From: Fidelibacterota bacterium
GTDB taxonomy: Bacteria > Fidelibacterota > UBA8477 > JABMPR01
Direction: 5' to 3'
Length of the DNA stretch: 64,000 nucleotides
Assembly: GCA_021734325.1 (NCBI GenBank)
Contig: JAIPJF010000001.1
Span: forward strand, 1 to 64,000
This document shows positions 8,791 through 16,818 of the stretch, in pieces (the first letter of the stretch is position 1; every line of letters starts with the position of its first letter). A program made the position numbers and the translations under genes. The notes beneath the pieces were generated by a model. It made no database searches. It saw only the letters and a list, made by a program, of their open reading frames with translations, and was not told the DNA's origin.

Positions 8791-10184
8791 TAGAAGGGAT
8801 TTGAGGAACCTCCACTGCTCTTTGGCTCAGGTGAATAAGCCGCTAAATTCTGGAACGAAGCAAATCTATCAATAAAGGTGACCCGCACGGTGTCAGTGGG
8901 ACCATTTCGCTGTTTTGCAATAATGATTTCAGCGAGACCCTTCACATTTTCAAGTGTCTCTTCATCATGGGCGTATTTTTCAGCTCGGTAAATGAACATG
9001 ACCACATCAGCATCCTGCTCAATAGAGCCTGATTCACGAAGATCTGAAAGTATGGGACGTTTGTCCCCTCCCCTCATTTCCACGGCTCGGGAAAGCTGAG
9101 AAAGGGCAATTATCGGTATATTCAATTCTTTGGCCAGCATCTTCAAAGAGCGTGATATCTGACTGATCTCCTGCTGACGGGATTCGACACGACCAGTCCC
9201 CTGGAGGAGCTGCATATAGTCGACAATAATGACGTCGACATCCTTGTCAGCTTTCAGTCTCCTGGCTTTGGCACGAAGCTCGGTAATATTCAACGAGGCG
9301 GAATCATCCAGATATATTTCAGCGTCGGCTAATTTACCGGCGGCGGAACTTAAATTTGGCCAGAGGTTCGATGGTAGCCTGCCAGTTCGAACGAGGTGTG
9401 CATCAACTTTGGCTTCGCTGCACAGCAGCCGCATGGCAAGTTGATAATTAGACATTTCCAATGAGAAAAATCCAATTTTATGGCCGTGATCGACGGCAGC
9501 ATTTCTGGCAATGGATAAAGCAAGTGCTGTTTTTCCCATGGATGGTCTGGCTGCGATGATGATCAGATCTGAATTTTGGAAGCCTGAAGTAACGTTGTCC
9601 AACTGATCAAAACCAGTGGCCACACCCCTTATCCCGCCTGGATTTTCATGAAATTTGTCAACCTGGGCAAATGCTTCATCCAGTGCCGATCTAATGCGTA
9701 CAAAATCGGCTGTTTTAAAACGTTTCTCAGACAACTCAAATATCTTGCTCTCAGCCTTTTCCAGCAAATCATCCACACGCTCCCGTGTTTCGTAGGCCTC
9801 TGTGGAAAGTTCAGCAGATAATTGAATAAGCGCTCGGAGTGCTGAGCTTTCCATAACCAATTTGGCATAATAGCGTGTGTTGGCAGTAGAAGGAATTTTT
9901 TCTGTCAGTTCTGTGATATAATAGGCACCACCAGCTGCCTGGAGATCACCACTGCGCTTCAACTCATCAGCAACTGAGATCTGATCAACTGGTTCTCCCC
10001 TGTTGTCAAGGTTGAGAATGGCTTTGAATATCTTCTGATGGGCCGGTCGATAAAAACTCTGAGGATCCAGAAATTCCATAGCAGTCGAGAGTGCTGCGCG
10101 ATCCAGGAGCATGGAACCCAGAACACTCTGCTCTGCTTCTTCATTGTGTGGTGGGAGTCTCAGATTATGACTGGTTTCACTCAT
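8790..10184 (-). CDS. dnaB: Replicative DNA helicase DnaB
   Basis: A 464-aa hexameric helicase of normal length. The N-terminal domain begins LPPHNEEAEQSVLGSMLLD. The RecA-like core has Walker A in IIIAARPSMGKTALALSI and Walker B in VIIVDYMQLLQG, then ISRSLKMLAKELNIPIIALS and SDLRESGSIEQDADVV. No intein or insertion is seen. It overlaps udg upstream by 4 bp and relA downstream by 1 bp. Confidence 0.97.
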   Translation of the reverse strand: MSETSHNLRLPPHNEEAEQSVLGSMLLDRAALSTAMEFLDPQSFYRPAHQKIFKAILNLDNRGEPVDQISVADELKRSGDLQAAGGAYYITELTEKIPSTANTRYYAKLVMESSALRALIQLSAELSTEAYETRERVDDLLEKAESKIFELSEKRFKTADFVRIRSALDEAFAQVDKFHENPGGIRGVATGFDQLDNVTSGFQNSDLIIIAARPSMGKTALALSIARNAAVDHGHKIGFFSLEMSNYQLAMRLLCSEAKVDAHLVRTGRLPSNLWPNLSSAAGKLADAEIYLDDSASLNITELRAKARRLKADKDVDVIIVDYMQLLQGTGRVESRQQEISQISRSLKMLAKELNIPIIALSQLSRAVEMRGGDKRPILSDLRESGSIEQDADVVMFIYRAEKYAHDEETLENVKGLAEIIIAKQRNGPTDTVRVTFIDRFASFQNLAAYSPEPKSSGGSSNPF

Positions 10185-10873
10185 GAAGACATTCCTTTTT
10201 TCTGGCGATACAGTTCACGAATTTTTTTAAAATCATCCCATGCCGGACGCTTCCAGTTTGGATTCCTCAAGAGTGCTGCCGGATGATATGTGACGAGCAT
10301 ATCAGTTCCATGATAATCAAATATTCTGCCCCGCATGGCAGTAAGTGAATCCTTGCTTCGCAGCAATGTGGTCGCCGATATGCGACCAAGGGCAACCAGG
10401 AGTTTGGGTTTGATCAACTCGATCTGTTTTAACAGATACGGTTCGCACTGCTCAATCTCTTCCTTATTCGGATCACGATTATTTGGAGGACGACATTTCA
10501 GAACATTCGCTATATAGACATCCTCTCTTTTTAAATCAATCGCCTTGAGAATATCATCCAATAATTTTCCAGCACGCCCTACGAAGGGAATCCCTTCAAG
10601 ATCTTCGCTTTCACCTGGAGCTTCACCAACGAACATGAGATCAGCATCAGGATTTCCTGTACCAAATACAAAATTTGTCCGTGAGGAGCCGAGGGGACAA
10701 TTTTGACAGTGCATGATCTTTTCTCTGAATTCATTGAGATCGGTTATTTCAGAGCTCACAAATGGTCTCTCCGTGGAAATTTCATCTTCATTTTCAGGCA
10801 TATACAGCGGTCCACCAAAGATCTCCAATTCCTCTTCAATAAAGGTTTTGATCTTTTGGGTATCTGACTGCAC
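10181..10873 (-). CDS. udg: Type-4 (iron-sulfur) uracil-DNA glycosylase
   Basis: A 230-aa family 4 UDG that removes uracil from DNA. The substrate-pocket motif is FVGEAPGESEDLEGIPFVG, followed by GRAGKLLDDIL and the late motif VTYHPAALLRNP. Cysteines that can bind the 4Fe-4S cluster are seen in CQNCPLG, in VLKCRPP and in EQCEPYL. An acidic N-terminal extension of about 50 residues precedes the core. It sits between rpoZ and dnaB, with a 4-bp overlap into dnaB. Confidence 0.93.
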   Translation of the reverse strand: MQSDTQKIKTFIEEELEIFGGPLYMPENEDEISTERPFVSSEITDLNEFREKIMHCQNCPLGSSRTNFVFGTGNPDADLMFVGEAPGESEDLEGIPFVGRAGKLLDDILKAIDLKREDVYIANVLKCRPPNNRDPNKEEIEQCEPYLLKQIELIKPKLLVALGRISATTLLRSKDSLTAMRGRIFDYHGTDMLVTYHPAALLRNPNWKRPAWDDFKKIRELYRQKKGMSS

Positions 10874-10892
10874 GTAAAAAGCGAATCAGTGC

Positions 10893-11237
10893 TTATTCTT
10901 TATCCTGATCAGATGCCTCTGATTCATCCTCGAACATGGCCTGTTTTTCCCATTTGAGCTCGCCGGATAAAAACTCATTGAGTCCCATGGTTGTTGGTTT
11001 GACCAGGCTGTCATGAGCTTCACGATCTATTTCAAAATCAACATTGTAATTACTGGTTGGCATTTCATCATCGCCACTGATCTCTTCCAGATTCTCTTCC
11101 TCACGTCGGCGCTCTTCCTCAATGATATAGCGGTCACCAATGATCTGACGCGCTCGCTTTGCGATCACCGTCACGGCTTCGAATATATCTTCCGTATGCT
11201 CTTCAATTTTTCTGAAAGGTATTGTTTTTAAACCCAT
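10893..11237 (-). CDS. rpoZ: DNA-directed RNA polymerase omega subunit
   Basis: A 114-aa small RNA polymerase subunit. The region EDIFEAVTVIAKRARQIIG matches the conserved omega helix ('ya-avv-aa-rArql'). The remainder is highly acidic (EEERRREEENLEEISGDDE), as in many longer FCB omega subunits. The gene order gmk-rpoZ is a well known conserved pair and supports the call. It begins 12 bp after gmk. Confidence 0.88.
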   Translation of the reverse strand: MGLKTIPFRKIEEHTEDIFEAVTVIAKRARQIIGDRYIIEEERRREEENLEEISGDDEMPTSNYNVDFEIDREAHDSLVKPTTMGLNEFLSGELKWEKQAMFEDESEASDQDKE

Positions 11238-11249
11238 TTATCTACTCCT

Positions 11250-11834
11250 TTATTCGTGATAGATCGTTTGTTTTAGTATTTCGCTAAAGTCCTCAACAGC
11301 ATCAGATAGATTTGCATTGACGACCTTATAATCGAATAATTGGCCTAGGGACATCTCTTCACCCGCTCGTTCCAGACGGATCTTGATCTGCTCTGGATTA
11401 TCTGTACCCCTGGCAATCAGTCTCTGCTCCAAGTCATCGAGTGAGGGCGGCTCTATGAAAATGGAGACACTCAATTCCGGATATTCCTTTTTCACATTAA
11501 GACCACCTTTAATATCAATATCCAGAAGCAGGATCTTTCCCTGATCCAGAGCCTGGTCGATATAGGACCTGAGCGTCCCATAGAGGTGACCGTTCTTCGA
11601 ATATACCTCTTGCCATTCAACCAATTCATCCCGCCGAATCTTGTTAAGGAAATCATCTTTTGAGATGAAAAAATAATGCTGACCGTCAATTTCATAGTCG
11701 CGGCGTGGTCGCGTGGTTACAGAGACAGAAAATTGAATATCCGAATATTTCTTCATGATGGCTTTTTCGATGGTCCCCTTTCCTGCTCCGGAAGGACCTG
11801 CAACAATAATTATTCTACCTCGTCGTGACATCAT
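11250..11834 (-). CDS. gmk: Guanylate kinase
   Basis: A 194-aa enzyme phosphorylating GMP to GDP. The P-loop is VAGPSGAGKGT near residue 11. GMP-binding motifs follow in SVTTRPRRDYEIDGQHYFF, then EWQEVYSKNGHLYGT and ILLLDIDIKGG. Length is standard. The start overlaps the end of yicC (ATGA at 11831-11834). Confidence 0.96.
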   Translation of the reverse strand: MMSRRGRIIIVAGPSGAGKGTIEKAIMKKYSDIQFSVSVTTRPRRDYEIDGQHYFFISKDDFLNKIRRDELVEWQEVYSKNGHLYGTLRSYIDQALDQGKILLLDIDIKGGLNVKKEYPELSVSIFIEPPSLDDLEQRLIARGTDNPEQIKIRLERAGEEMSLGQLFDYKVVNANLSDAVEDFSEILKQTIYHE

Positions 11835-12718
11835 TGAACGTTCTGTACTTGCTCTCTTATGCGTTCGATCTCATTCTTCAGTTCAACGACAGCATGCCCG
11901 ATAGGTGTTGAATTGGCCTTGCTCCCGATCGTATTCGCTTCACGATTCATCTCCTGAAGTAAAAAATTCAAACGCTTGCCAGCATCACCATTCTCATGCA
12001 TTAATTCACGAAAATGCTGAACATGGGCATCCATACGGGTAAGTTCCTCGTTGATATCCAGTTTATCGCTCCAGATCAGGACTTCCTGCTCAATCCTTTT
12101 TTCATCGATCTGCTGATCCGTTGTCAGTCCGGAATCCAATATCTTTTTGCGCATTTTATCTGTGAGAACCTGTAGACGATCTGCGTCATTTTCGCGTATT
12201 TTCTCAAGGATTCTCATAACATTGGTCAATTGCTCAGAGATGGTTACCTCCAGCAGTTCACCCTCCCTGTAACGCATGGCCTGCAATTGATCAATCGCCT
12301 CTGTCAGGACATCCATGACAGCGGCCATAAACTTTTGCTGGTCTTCCGTATTGATGGAATAAGATATCACATCTGGGAATTTTAGGAGTTCTACCAGTGG
12401 AAACGAATCCGATTGTCGACCCAGCAGGGCGGCACCATGGTTGACAAGTTGTTGATAATGTTGGAGTAATTCCCCATCCAGACGGGGCTTCCCGACTGAA
12501 GATTGCTCCGTGCCAATATTCAATGTCACCGTCACTCGTCCGCGAGTCAGAATGGACTGCAAACTGGTTCTGGCACTGTCTTCTATCCCTTCATAACCTC
12601 GGGGAAGCCGCATCACGAACTCCAGAAAACGGCTATTAACCGCCCTAAGTTCTATCGTTACGCTGGTCTCACCGATTTTATTCTCAGCCCGGCCATAGCC
12701 GGTCATACTTATTAGCAT
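11831..12718 (-). CDS. yicC: YicC family endoribonuclease-like protein
   Basis: A 295-aa protein beginning MLISMTGYGRAENKIGE, the classic YicC/YloC N-terminus, and ending with the conserved domain (NFLLQEMNREANTIGSKAN, then a C-terminal helix). The family has been reported as endoribonucleases in E. coli and Bacillus. It is the first gene of the minus-strand housekeeping string. The start lies opposite the divergent cytochrome operon. The yicC-gmk-rpoZ order is widely conserved. Confidence 0.93.
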   Translation of the reverse strand: MLISMTGYGRAENKIGETSVTIELRAVNSRFLEFVMRLPRGYEGIEDSARTSLQSILTRGRVTVTLNIGTEQSSVGKPRLDGELLQHYQQLVNHGAALLGRQSDSFPLVELLKFPDVISYSINTEDQQKFMAAVMDVLTEAIDQLQAMRYREGELLEVTISEQLTNVMRILEKIRENDADRLQVLTDKMRKKILDSGLTTDQQIDEKRIEQEVLIWSDKLDINEELTRMDAHVQHFRELMHENGDAGKRLNFLLQEMNREANTIGSKANSTPIGHAVVELKNEIERIREQVQNVQ

Positions 12719-13016
12719 AAGCCCTCTCTTAAAGCCGCATAGTATAATTTTTTGCCCTAGTTATGTCAAAAGATATATTGAAGTTAGGCAATATATTTTC
12801 ACATGAGCACAGATTAGCTGCCTAAAAGACCCTCGACCGAGCATTTCTTGATTAATACATGTCCACTCAGGATTTATTTCGTAGATCAATTGGTGTTACT
12901 ATGATATATGTCATTCTGTGTCAATTTTATTATCCTAATATCAATCCATTATGGCAATTAGTTCTTTAAGTAAATATTTTGATGGGCTTGTCAAACATGC
13001 GGAGTGATAAAAGGAC
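12719..13016. promoter_or_regulatory. Divergent intergenic region between yicC and the cytochrome operon
   Basis: This 298-bp AT-rich spacer separates the minus-strand housekeeping string from the plus-strand electron-transfer operon, so it should hold promoters for both. A near-palindrome ATGATATATGTCAT occurs at 12901-12914. I could not assign -35/-10 boxes with confidence. No ORF of note is present. Confidence 0.5.
12901..12914 (+). promoter_or_regulatory. Candidate CRP/FNR-type operator upstream of the cytochrome operon
   Basis: The sequence ATGA-TATATG-TCAT is a near-perfect inverted repeat with half-sites TGA and TCA spaced by 6 bp, the spacing used by CRP/FNR-family dimers (TGTGA-N6-TCACA or TTGAT-N4-ATCAA). 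It lies about 103 bp before the GTG start of the cytochrome b gene. The outer positions of the consensus are not well matched, so this is only a candidate. Confidence 0.25.
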
Positions 13017-13889
13017 GTGAAATTAAGGACTCATAACTGGATCATTGGAACACTTTCTGGCGTCCTGCTTATTTTGATTGTCATCTACTCGCTTAACGGG
13101 CTTTCCTACTTAATTTCTCCACGTATAGAAAGGCACCTGCTCAAGGAGCTGGGTCAATTGTATAGTCCCTCGGGACTTTACGGCCACGGTGTGGGGTTTC
13201 TGGCCGGCCTGCTGATGGTCCTGCTCTGGTTGTATATTCTTCGGAAGCACTGGTATCGACTTCGCGGTGTTGGCCGTCTGAGTCAATGGCTGAAATACCA
13301 CATGTGGTTTGGTATCGCTGCTCCCCTGTTGGCAGCCTATCATGCAGCTTTTCAATTTGAGGGACTGATCGGTGTCATGTACTGGGCCATGATCGCAGTC
13401 ATGTTAAGTGGCGTCGTTGGCAGATATCTGTATGGCCACATTCCCAGACTAAGAGATGGACATGAAATGAGCATGGAAGAGATGAACATGGAGCGGGCTG
13501 CAAAACTTCGCTCATTGCAAATGGAATTCGGGATCACTTCAGAAGACATCAACCGCATACAAAACATGACTCCCAAAACGAGCACAGGCAATGTCCTGAC
13601 CTCTCTGTATGATCTGGTAGCCTTTGATATCAATCGCAAGCATAAGGTCAATGCCATTCTAAAGGAATTTGAGATCAAGTATGGCACAAGTCGACAGGAC
13701 CTTGTCTATTTCAAATCAACGATTGAAAAGCAGTTGGTCATGAGTCAGAGAGTAGTGGTTTTGGAGGCTGTAAATAAGGTCTTTCACTGGTGGCACGTCA
13801 TACACAAACCCTTTGCCTATGCTATTTTCCTTGTATTAACGCTCCATATCGTCCTGACCCTTAGTTTTGGGTTCACATGGATTTTCTAA
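13017..13889 (+). CDS. Membrane diheme cytochrome b-like protein
   Basis: A 290-aa protein with a GTG start and five hydrophobic helices (about 8-27, 56-75, 96-113, 118-139, 264-284). Two helices carry the His-X13-His pattern expected for a stacked b-heme pair: His95/His109 and His263/His277. Further histidines sit at 57, 141, 257 and 260. A soluble stretch of about 110 residues separates helices 4 and 5. The pattern resembles ferric-reductase-like or b561-like diheme proteins; I cannot name the family. It is first in the operon and its stop overlaps the next start (TAATG). Inferred role: moving electrons across the inner membrane, to or from the flavoprotein and the periplasmic cytochromes. 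Confidence 0.7.
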   Translation: MKLRTHNWIIGTLSGVLLILIVIYSLNGLSYLISPRIERHLLKELGQLYSPSGLYGHGVGFLAGLLMVLLWLYILRKHWYRLRGVGRLSQWLKYHMWFGIAAPLLAAYHAAFQFEGLIGVMYWAMIAVMLSGVVGRYLYGHIPRLRDGHEMSMEEMNMERAAKLRSLQMEFGITSEDINRIQNMTPKTSTGNVLTSLYDLVAFDINRKHKVNAILKEFEIKYGTSRQDLVYFKSTIEKQLVMSQRVVVLEAVNKVFHWWHVIHKPFAYAIFLVLTLHIVLTLSFGFTWIF

Positions 13890-15190
13890 TGACAGAATCA
13901 GTTCTTTCCTGGATCATCGGTGCAGCCCTGATATTTGCCTTCACCGTTCCCTATCTGATCAAGTGGAATCGTAAACACAAGCAGACAAAGGCAAAATTGG
14001 ATGAAGCCATCCGCATCGGAGCCAATAAGCCCTTGATGCAGCACCCGATCATTGATCTTTCGCGTTGCATCGGATGTGGAATTTGTACAAGAGTCTGTCC
14101 AGAAGGTGAAGTTCTGGGTCTGGTTGGCGGGAAAGCGGTTCTGATCAACGGGAGTAAATGTGTTGGGCATGAGGTATGCAAGGAGAGTTGTCCTGTAGGC
14201 GGAATTGAAGTTGGACTAGGCGATATATCCAGTCGGGAGGATATCCCCACCCTGGGACCAAATCTTGAGTCCAATTTGGAGAATGTCTTTATCATCGGTG
14301 AAATGGGCGGTCTGGCACTGATCAGAAATGCCGTAAATCAAGGTGCACGGGTAGCAAATTCCATCCGCGAGCGCCTGGATGGACGGAAACCGGAACATCC
14401 CATCGTGGTTATTGGAGCAGGTCCAGCCGGTCTGGCTTGCGCGATTTCGCTCATTGAAATGGATCTTCCAGTCGTATGGCTGGATCAAAGCGAACCCGGA
14501 GGCACCGTTTTACAATATCCACGGCGCAAGCTGGTCATGGTGCAACCGATTGACCTGCCTGGCTATGGGATGATGAATAAAAAGGAATATTCCAAAGAGG
14601 AGTTGCTTGAAATATGGGAACAAATCTTTCAAAAGTATAAACCTGATTTTCAAGGCGGTCACCAGCTGCAAGCCATGGAAAAGCACGAAGATGGATATGT
14701 CATTCAAACGAGCCAGGCAAGGATCGAAACAGAATATGTTGTCTTGGCCCTCGGTCGTCGTGGTACCCCTCGAAAACTTGGGGTCCCAGGTGAAGAAATG
14801 AGCAAGGTTGCCTATAAACTACTGGATGCAGAGAGTTACCAATTACAGAACATACTCGTCGTGGGCGGTGGTGATTCAGCCATTGAGGCTGCCGTGGGAC
14901 TGGGTCAACAGATTGGGAATACTGTCACACTCTCCTACCGTAAAGCAGCCTTTACCAGAATTAAGACTAGAAATCAAGAGCAGCTTGAGAAAGCGATCAA
15001 GAATGGCTGGGTGAATCCCCTGTTCGAATCGACGGTTAAATCTATCGCAATCGATCATGTGACCATTGATCACCAGGGAGAAGACATTAAACTTATAAAC
15101 GATTACATCTTTATTTTTGCCGGAGGTGTACCCCCCTTCGGTTTGATGGAATCATTGGGCATAGAATTCGGAACGTCAACCATTTCATGA
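13889..15190 (+). CDS. Membrane-anchored ferredoxin / FAD-NAD(P) oxidoreductase
   Basis: About 433 aa from the ATG at 13889, which overlaps the previous stop; an in-frame ATG at 13877 is the alternative. Domain order: N-terminal helix (about 5-22), two iron-sulfur motifs, then a thioredoxin-reductase-like flavoprotein. Numbering from 13877, the first cluster is CIGCGICTRVCPEG (Cys64, 67, 70, 74). The second is CVGHEVCKESCPVGG, with His98 where the second cysteine is expected. The FAD motif is VVIGAGPAGLACA and the pyridine-nucleotide motif is VVGGGDSAIEAA. No CXXC redox disulfide of true TrxB was seen. It probably passes electrons between NAD(P)H, FAD, FeS centres and the cytochrome b encoded just upstream. 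The next gene overlaps by 4 bp. Confidence 0.8.
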   Translation: MTESVLSWIIGAALIFAFTVPYLIKWNRKHKQTKAKLDEAIRIGANKPLMQHPIIDLSRCIGCGICTRVCPEGEVLGLVGGKAVLINGSKCVGHEVCKESCPVGGIEVGLGDISSREDIPTLGPNLESNLENVFIIGEMGGLALIRNAVNQGARVANSIRERLDGRKPEHPIVVIGAGPAGLACAISLIEMDLPVVWLDQSEPGGTVLQYPRRKLVMVQPIDLPGYGMMNKKEYSKEELLEIWEQIFQKYKPDFQGGHQLQAMEKHEDGYVIQTSQARIETEYVVLALGRRGTPRKLGVPGEEMSKVAYKLLDAESYQLQNILVVGGGDSAIEAAVGLGQQIGNTVTLSYRKAAFTRIKTRNQEQLEKAIKNGWVNPLFESTVKSIAIDHVTIDHQGEDIKLINDYIFIFAGGVPPFGLMESLGIEFGTSTIS

Positions 15191-16818
15191 AACAATCACT
15201 GATCATTAAGTTAGTGATACTCTGTATCCTTGGGCTGACATTTACCTATGGTCAGCTCAGTCCAGGTCCCCTTTCAGAACCACATACCCATCTATCGGGG
15301 ATTAGTAATTGCCTTAATTGTCATACCTGGGGTAATAATGATTTCACCCAAAAATGTCTTGATTGCCACAAACCTATTCAAAACCGGATCAAGAACAAGA
15401 CTGGTTTCCATGGTCAAATGGAAGACGCTGACTGTGTCAATTGCCATACAGACCACGTAAAAAGCGATTTTAAAATGATACAATGGGATCCTTCTCTGAA
15501 AGCTTTCGATCATGATCAGATCGGATACAAACTGGCAGGCAAACACAGGGATCTTGAATGCCGTGATTGTCATAAGCGAGAGCTGATCATCAACGAAGAT
15601 GTACTTCAATATGCCCAGACAACAAAGACCCGTGATGTACTATCAACCAGTTTTTTGGGACTTGGCAATAGCTGTGCTGATTGTCATGCTGATGTTCACC
15701 GAGGTGAATTCATTGATCAAAAATGTCAGGAATGCCACAGCGAAAAAGCCTGGCTGGACATCAGGGGAACTTTTGATCATGATAAGAAAACCGACTTTCC
15801 CATAAAAGGGGCACATAAAAAGATAAAATGCGAACAATGCCACAAGGAAAAGCAGGCAACTGTTGGCAAATTTCAGGTTCAACGCTTTACAGGATTGGAA
15901 TTTAAACTGTGCACCAATTGTCACGAGGACAAGCACAAAAGTGCCTTTGGTGAGAACTGTCTTCGATGTCATTCAGAGGATAGTTTCAAATCTGCAGGTC
16001 GTAGCACATCATTCGATCATGAGAAATCACGCTTTCCCCTGGTCGGAAAACATATACCTGTAAAATGCGAAGCTTGCCATACCCGCAAAAACCAATTCAG
16101 TCAGCCCAACAGTTTTGATCAATGTACGGATTGCCACGAGGATTATCATCAAGGGGCATTTGTCCGGACCGATCGGGATGCTGCCTGTGAAAATTGCCAC
16201 ACAATCGATGGCTTCTTCCCGGCGCGATATGGAATTGCAGAACATCAAAAAACCCGTTTCCCACTGGTGGGTGCGCATCTGGCCCAACCGTGTATCAAGT
16301 GTCATTTGTCGGATAAGAAATCTGTTTACCACTGGGACTCACTCAAATGTGAAACCTGTCATGATAATGTCCATGGCGCTCAATTTGCCCGCTACTCCCG
16401 CACAGACCAGGGGTGTGCCTCCTGTCATAAGTCCACTGCATGGAGTGATCTCCTGTTTGATCATCAGAAAAGCAATTTCCCACTGGTGGGCAGGCATGCC
16501 GAACTGGATTGTGCTTATTGTCACAAACCTGCTGCAGGAATTGTGCAATACGAGGCGACGGCTGCACAATGCAGTAACTGCCATCAGTCTACCCATGGGG
16601 AGCAGTTCACTTCCAGACAATGCAGCTCTTGTCATGGGGCCACCACCTGGAAGATCAATAACTTCAATCATGAAAACACTCAATTCGCCCTGGATGGACA
16701 GCACAAGAAATTAAGCTGTGGTCAATGTCATAAATATGAGGCAAGCATCAATACGATCCGCTTCCAACCGATTGCTCACAAATGTCAGGATTGTCATGGT
16801 TTTGGAGACTTCAAGTGA
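15187..16818 (+). CDS. 20-heme c-type cytochrome, exported
   Basis: A 543-aa protein with a signal peptide (residues 1-22, ending TFTYG) and 20 CXXCH motifs by my count, spread evenly. No CX4CH is seen. Most hemes belong to a repeated module of the form FDH-x-x-x-x-FPL-x-G-x-H-x(4)-CXXCH, for example FDHQKSNFPLVGRH and AEHQKTRFPLVGAH; the extra histidines are likely distal heme ligands. There is no transmembrane helix after the signal peptide, so it should be soluble in the periplasm or inserted in a barrel. It overlaps the upstream oxidoreductase (ATGA) and the downstream cytochrome (GTGA), showing one translational unit. Inferred role: periplasmic part of an electron conduit. Confidence 0.88.
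   Translation: MKQSLIIKLVILCILGLTFTYGQLSPGPLSEPHTHLSGISNCLNCHTWGNNDFTQKCLDCHKPIQNRIKNKTGFHGQMEDADCVNCHTDHVKSDFKMIQWDPSLKAFDHDQIGYKLAGKHRDLECRDCHKRELIINEDVLQYAQTTKTRDVLSTSFLGLGNSCADCHADVHRGEFIDQKCQECHSEKAWLDIRGTFDHDKKTDFPIKGAHKKIKCEQCHKEKQATVGKFQVQRFTGLEFKLCTNCHEDKHKSAFGENCLRCHSEDSFKSAGRSTSFDHEKSRFPLVGKHIPVKCEACHTRKNQFSQPNSFDQCTDCHEDYHQGAFVRTDRDAACENCHTIDGFFPARYGIAEHQKTRFPLVGAHLAQPCIKCHLSDKKSVYHWDSLKCETCHDNVHGAQFARYSRTDQGCASCHKSTAWSDLLFDHQKSNFPLVGRHAELDCAYCHKPAAGIVQYEATAAQCSNCHQSTHGEQFTSRQCSSCHGATTWKINNFNHENTQFALDGQHKKLSCGQCHKYEASINTIRFQPIAHKCQDCHGFGDFK

Noticed and set aside
13889-15190. Thioredoxin reductase
   Set aside because: The fold is similar, but the redox CXXC was not seen and the protein has a membrane helix and ferredoxin domain.
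16782-16814. Upstream ATG extension of the second large cytochrome
   Set aside because: It lies inside the preceding gene and would put 11 residues before a clean signal peptide. The GTG at 16815 overlaps the stop and fits better.
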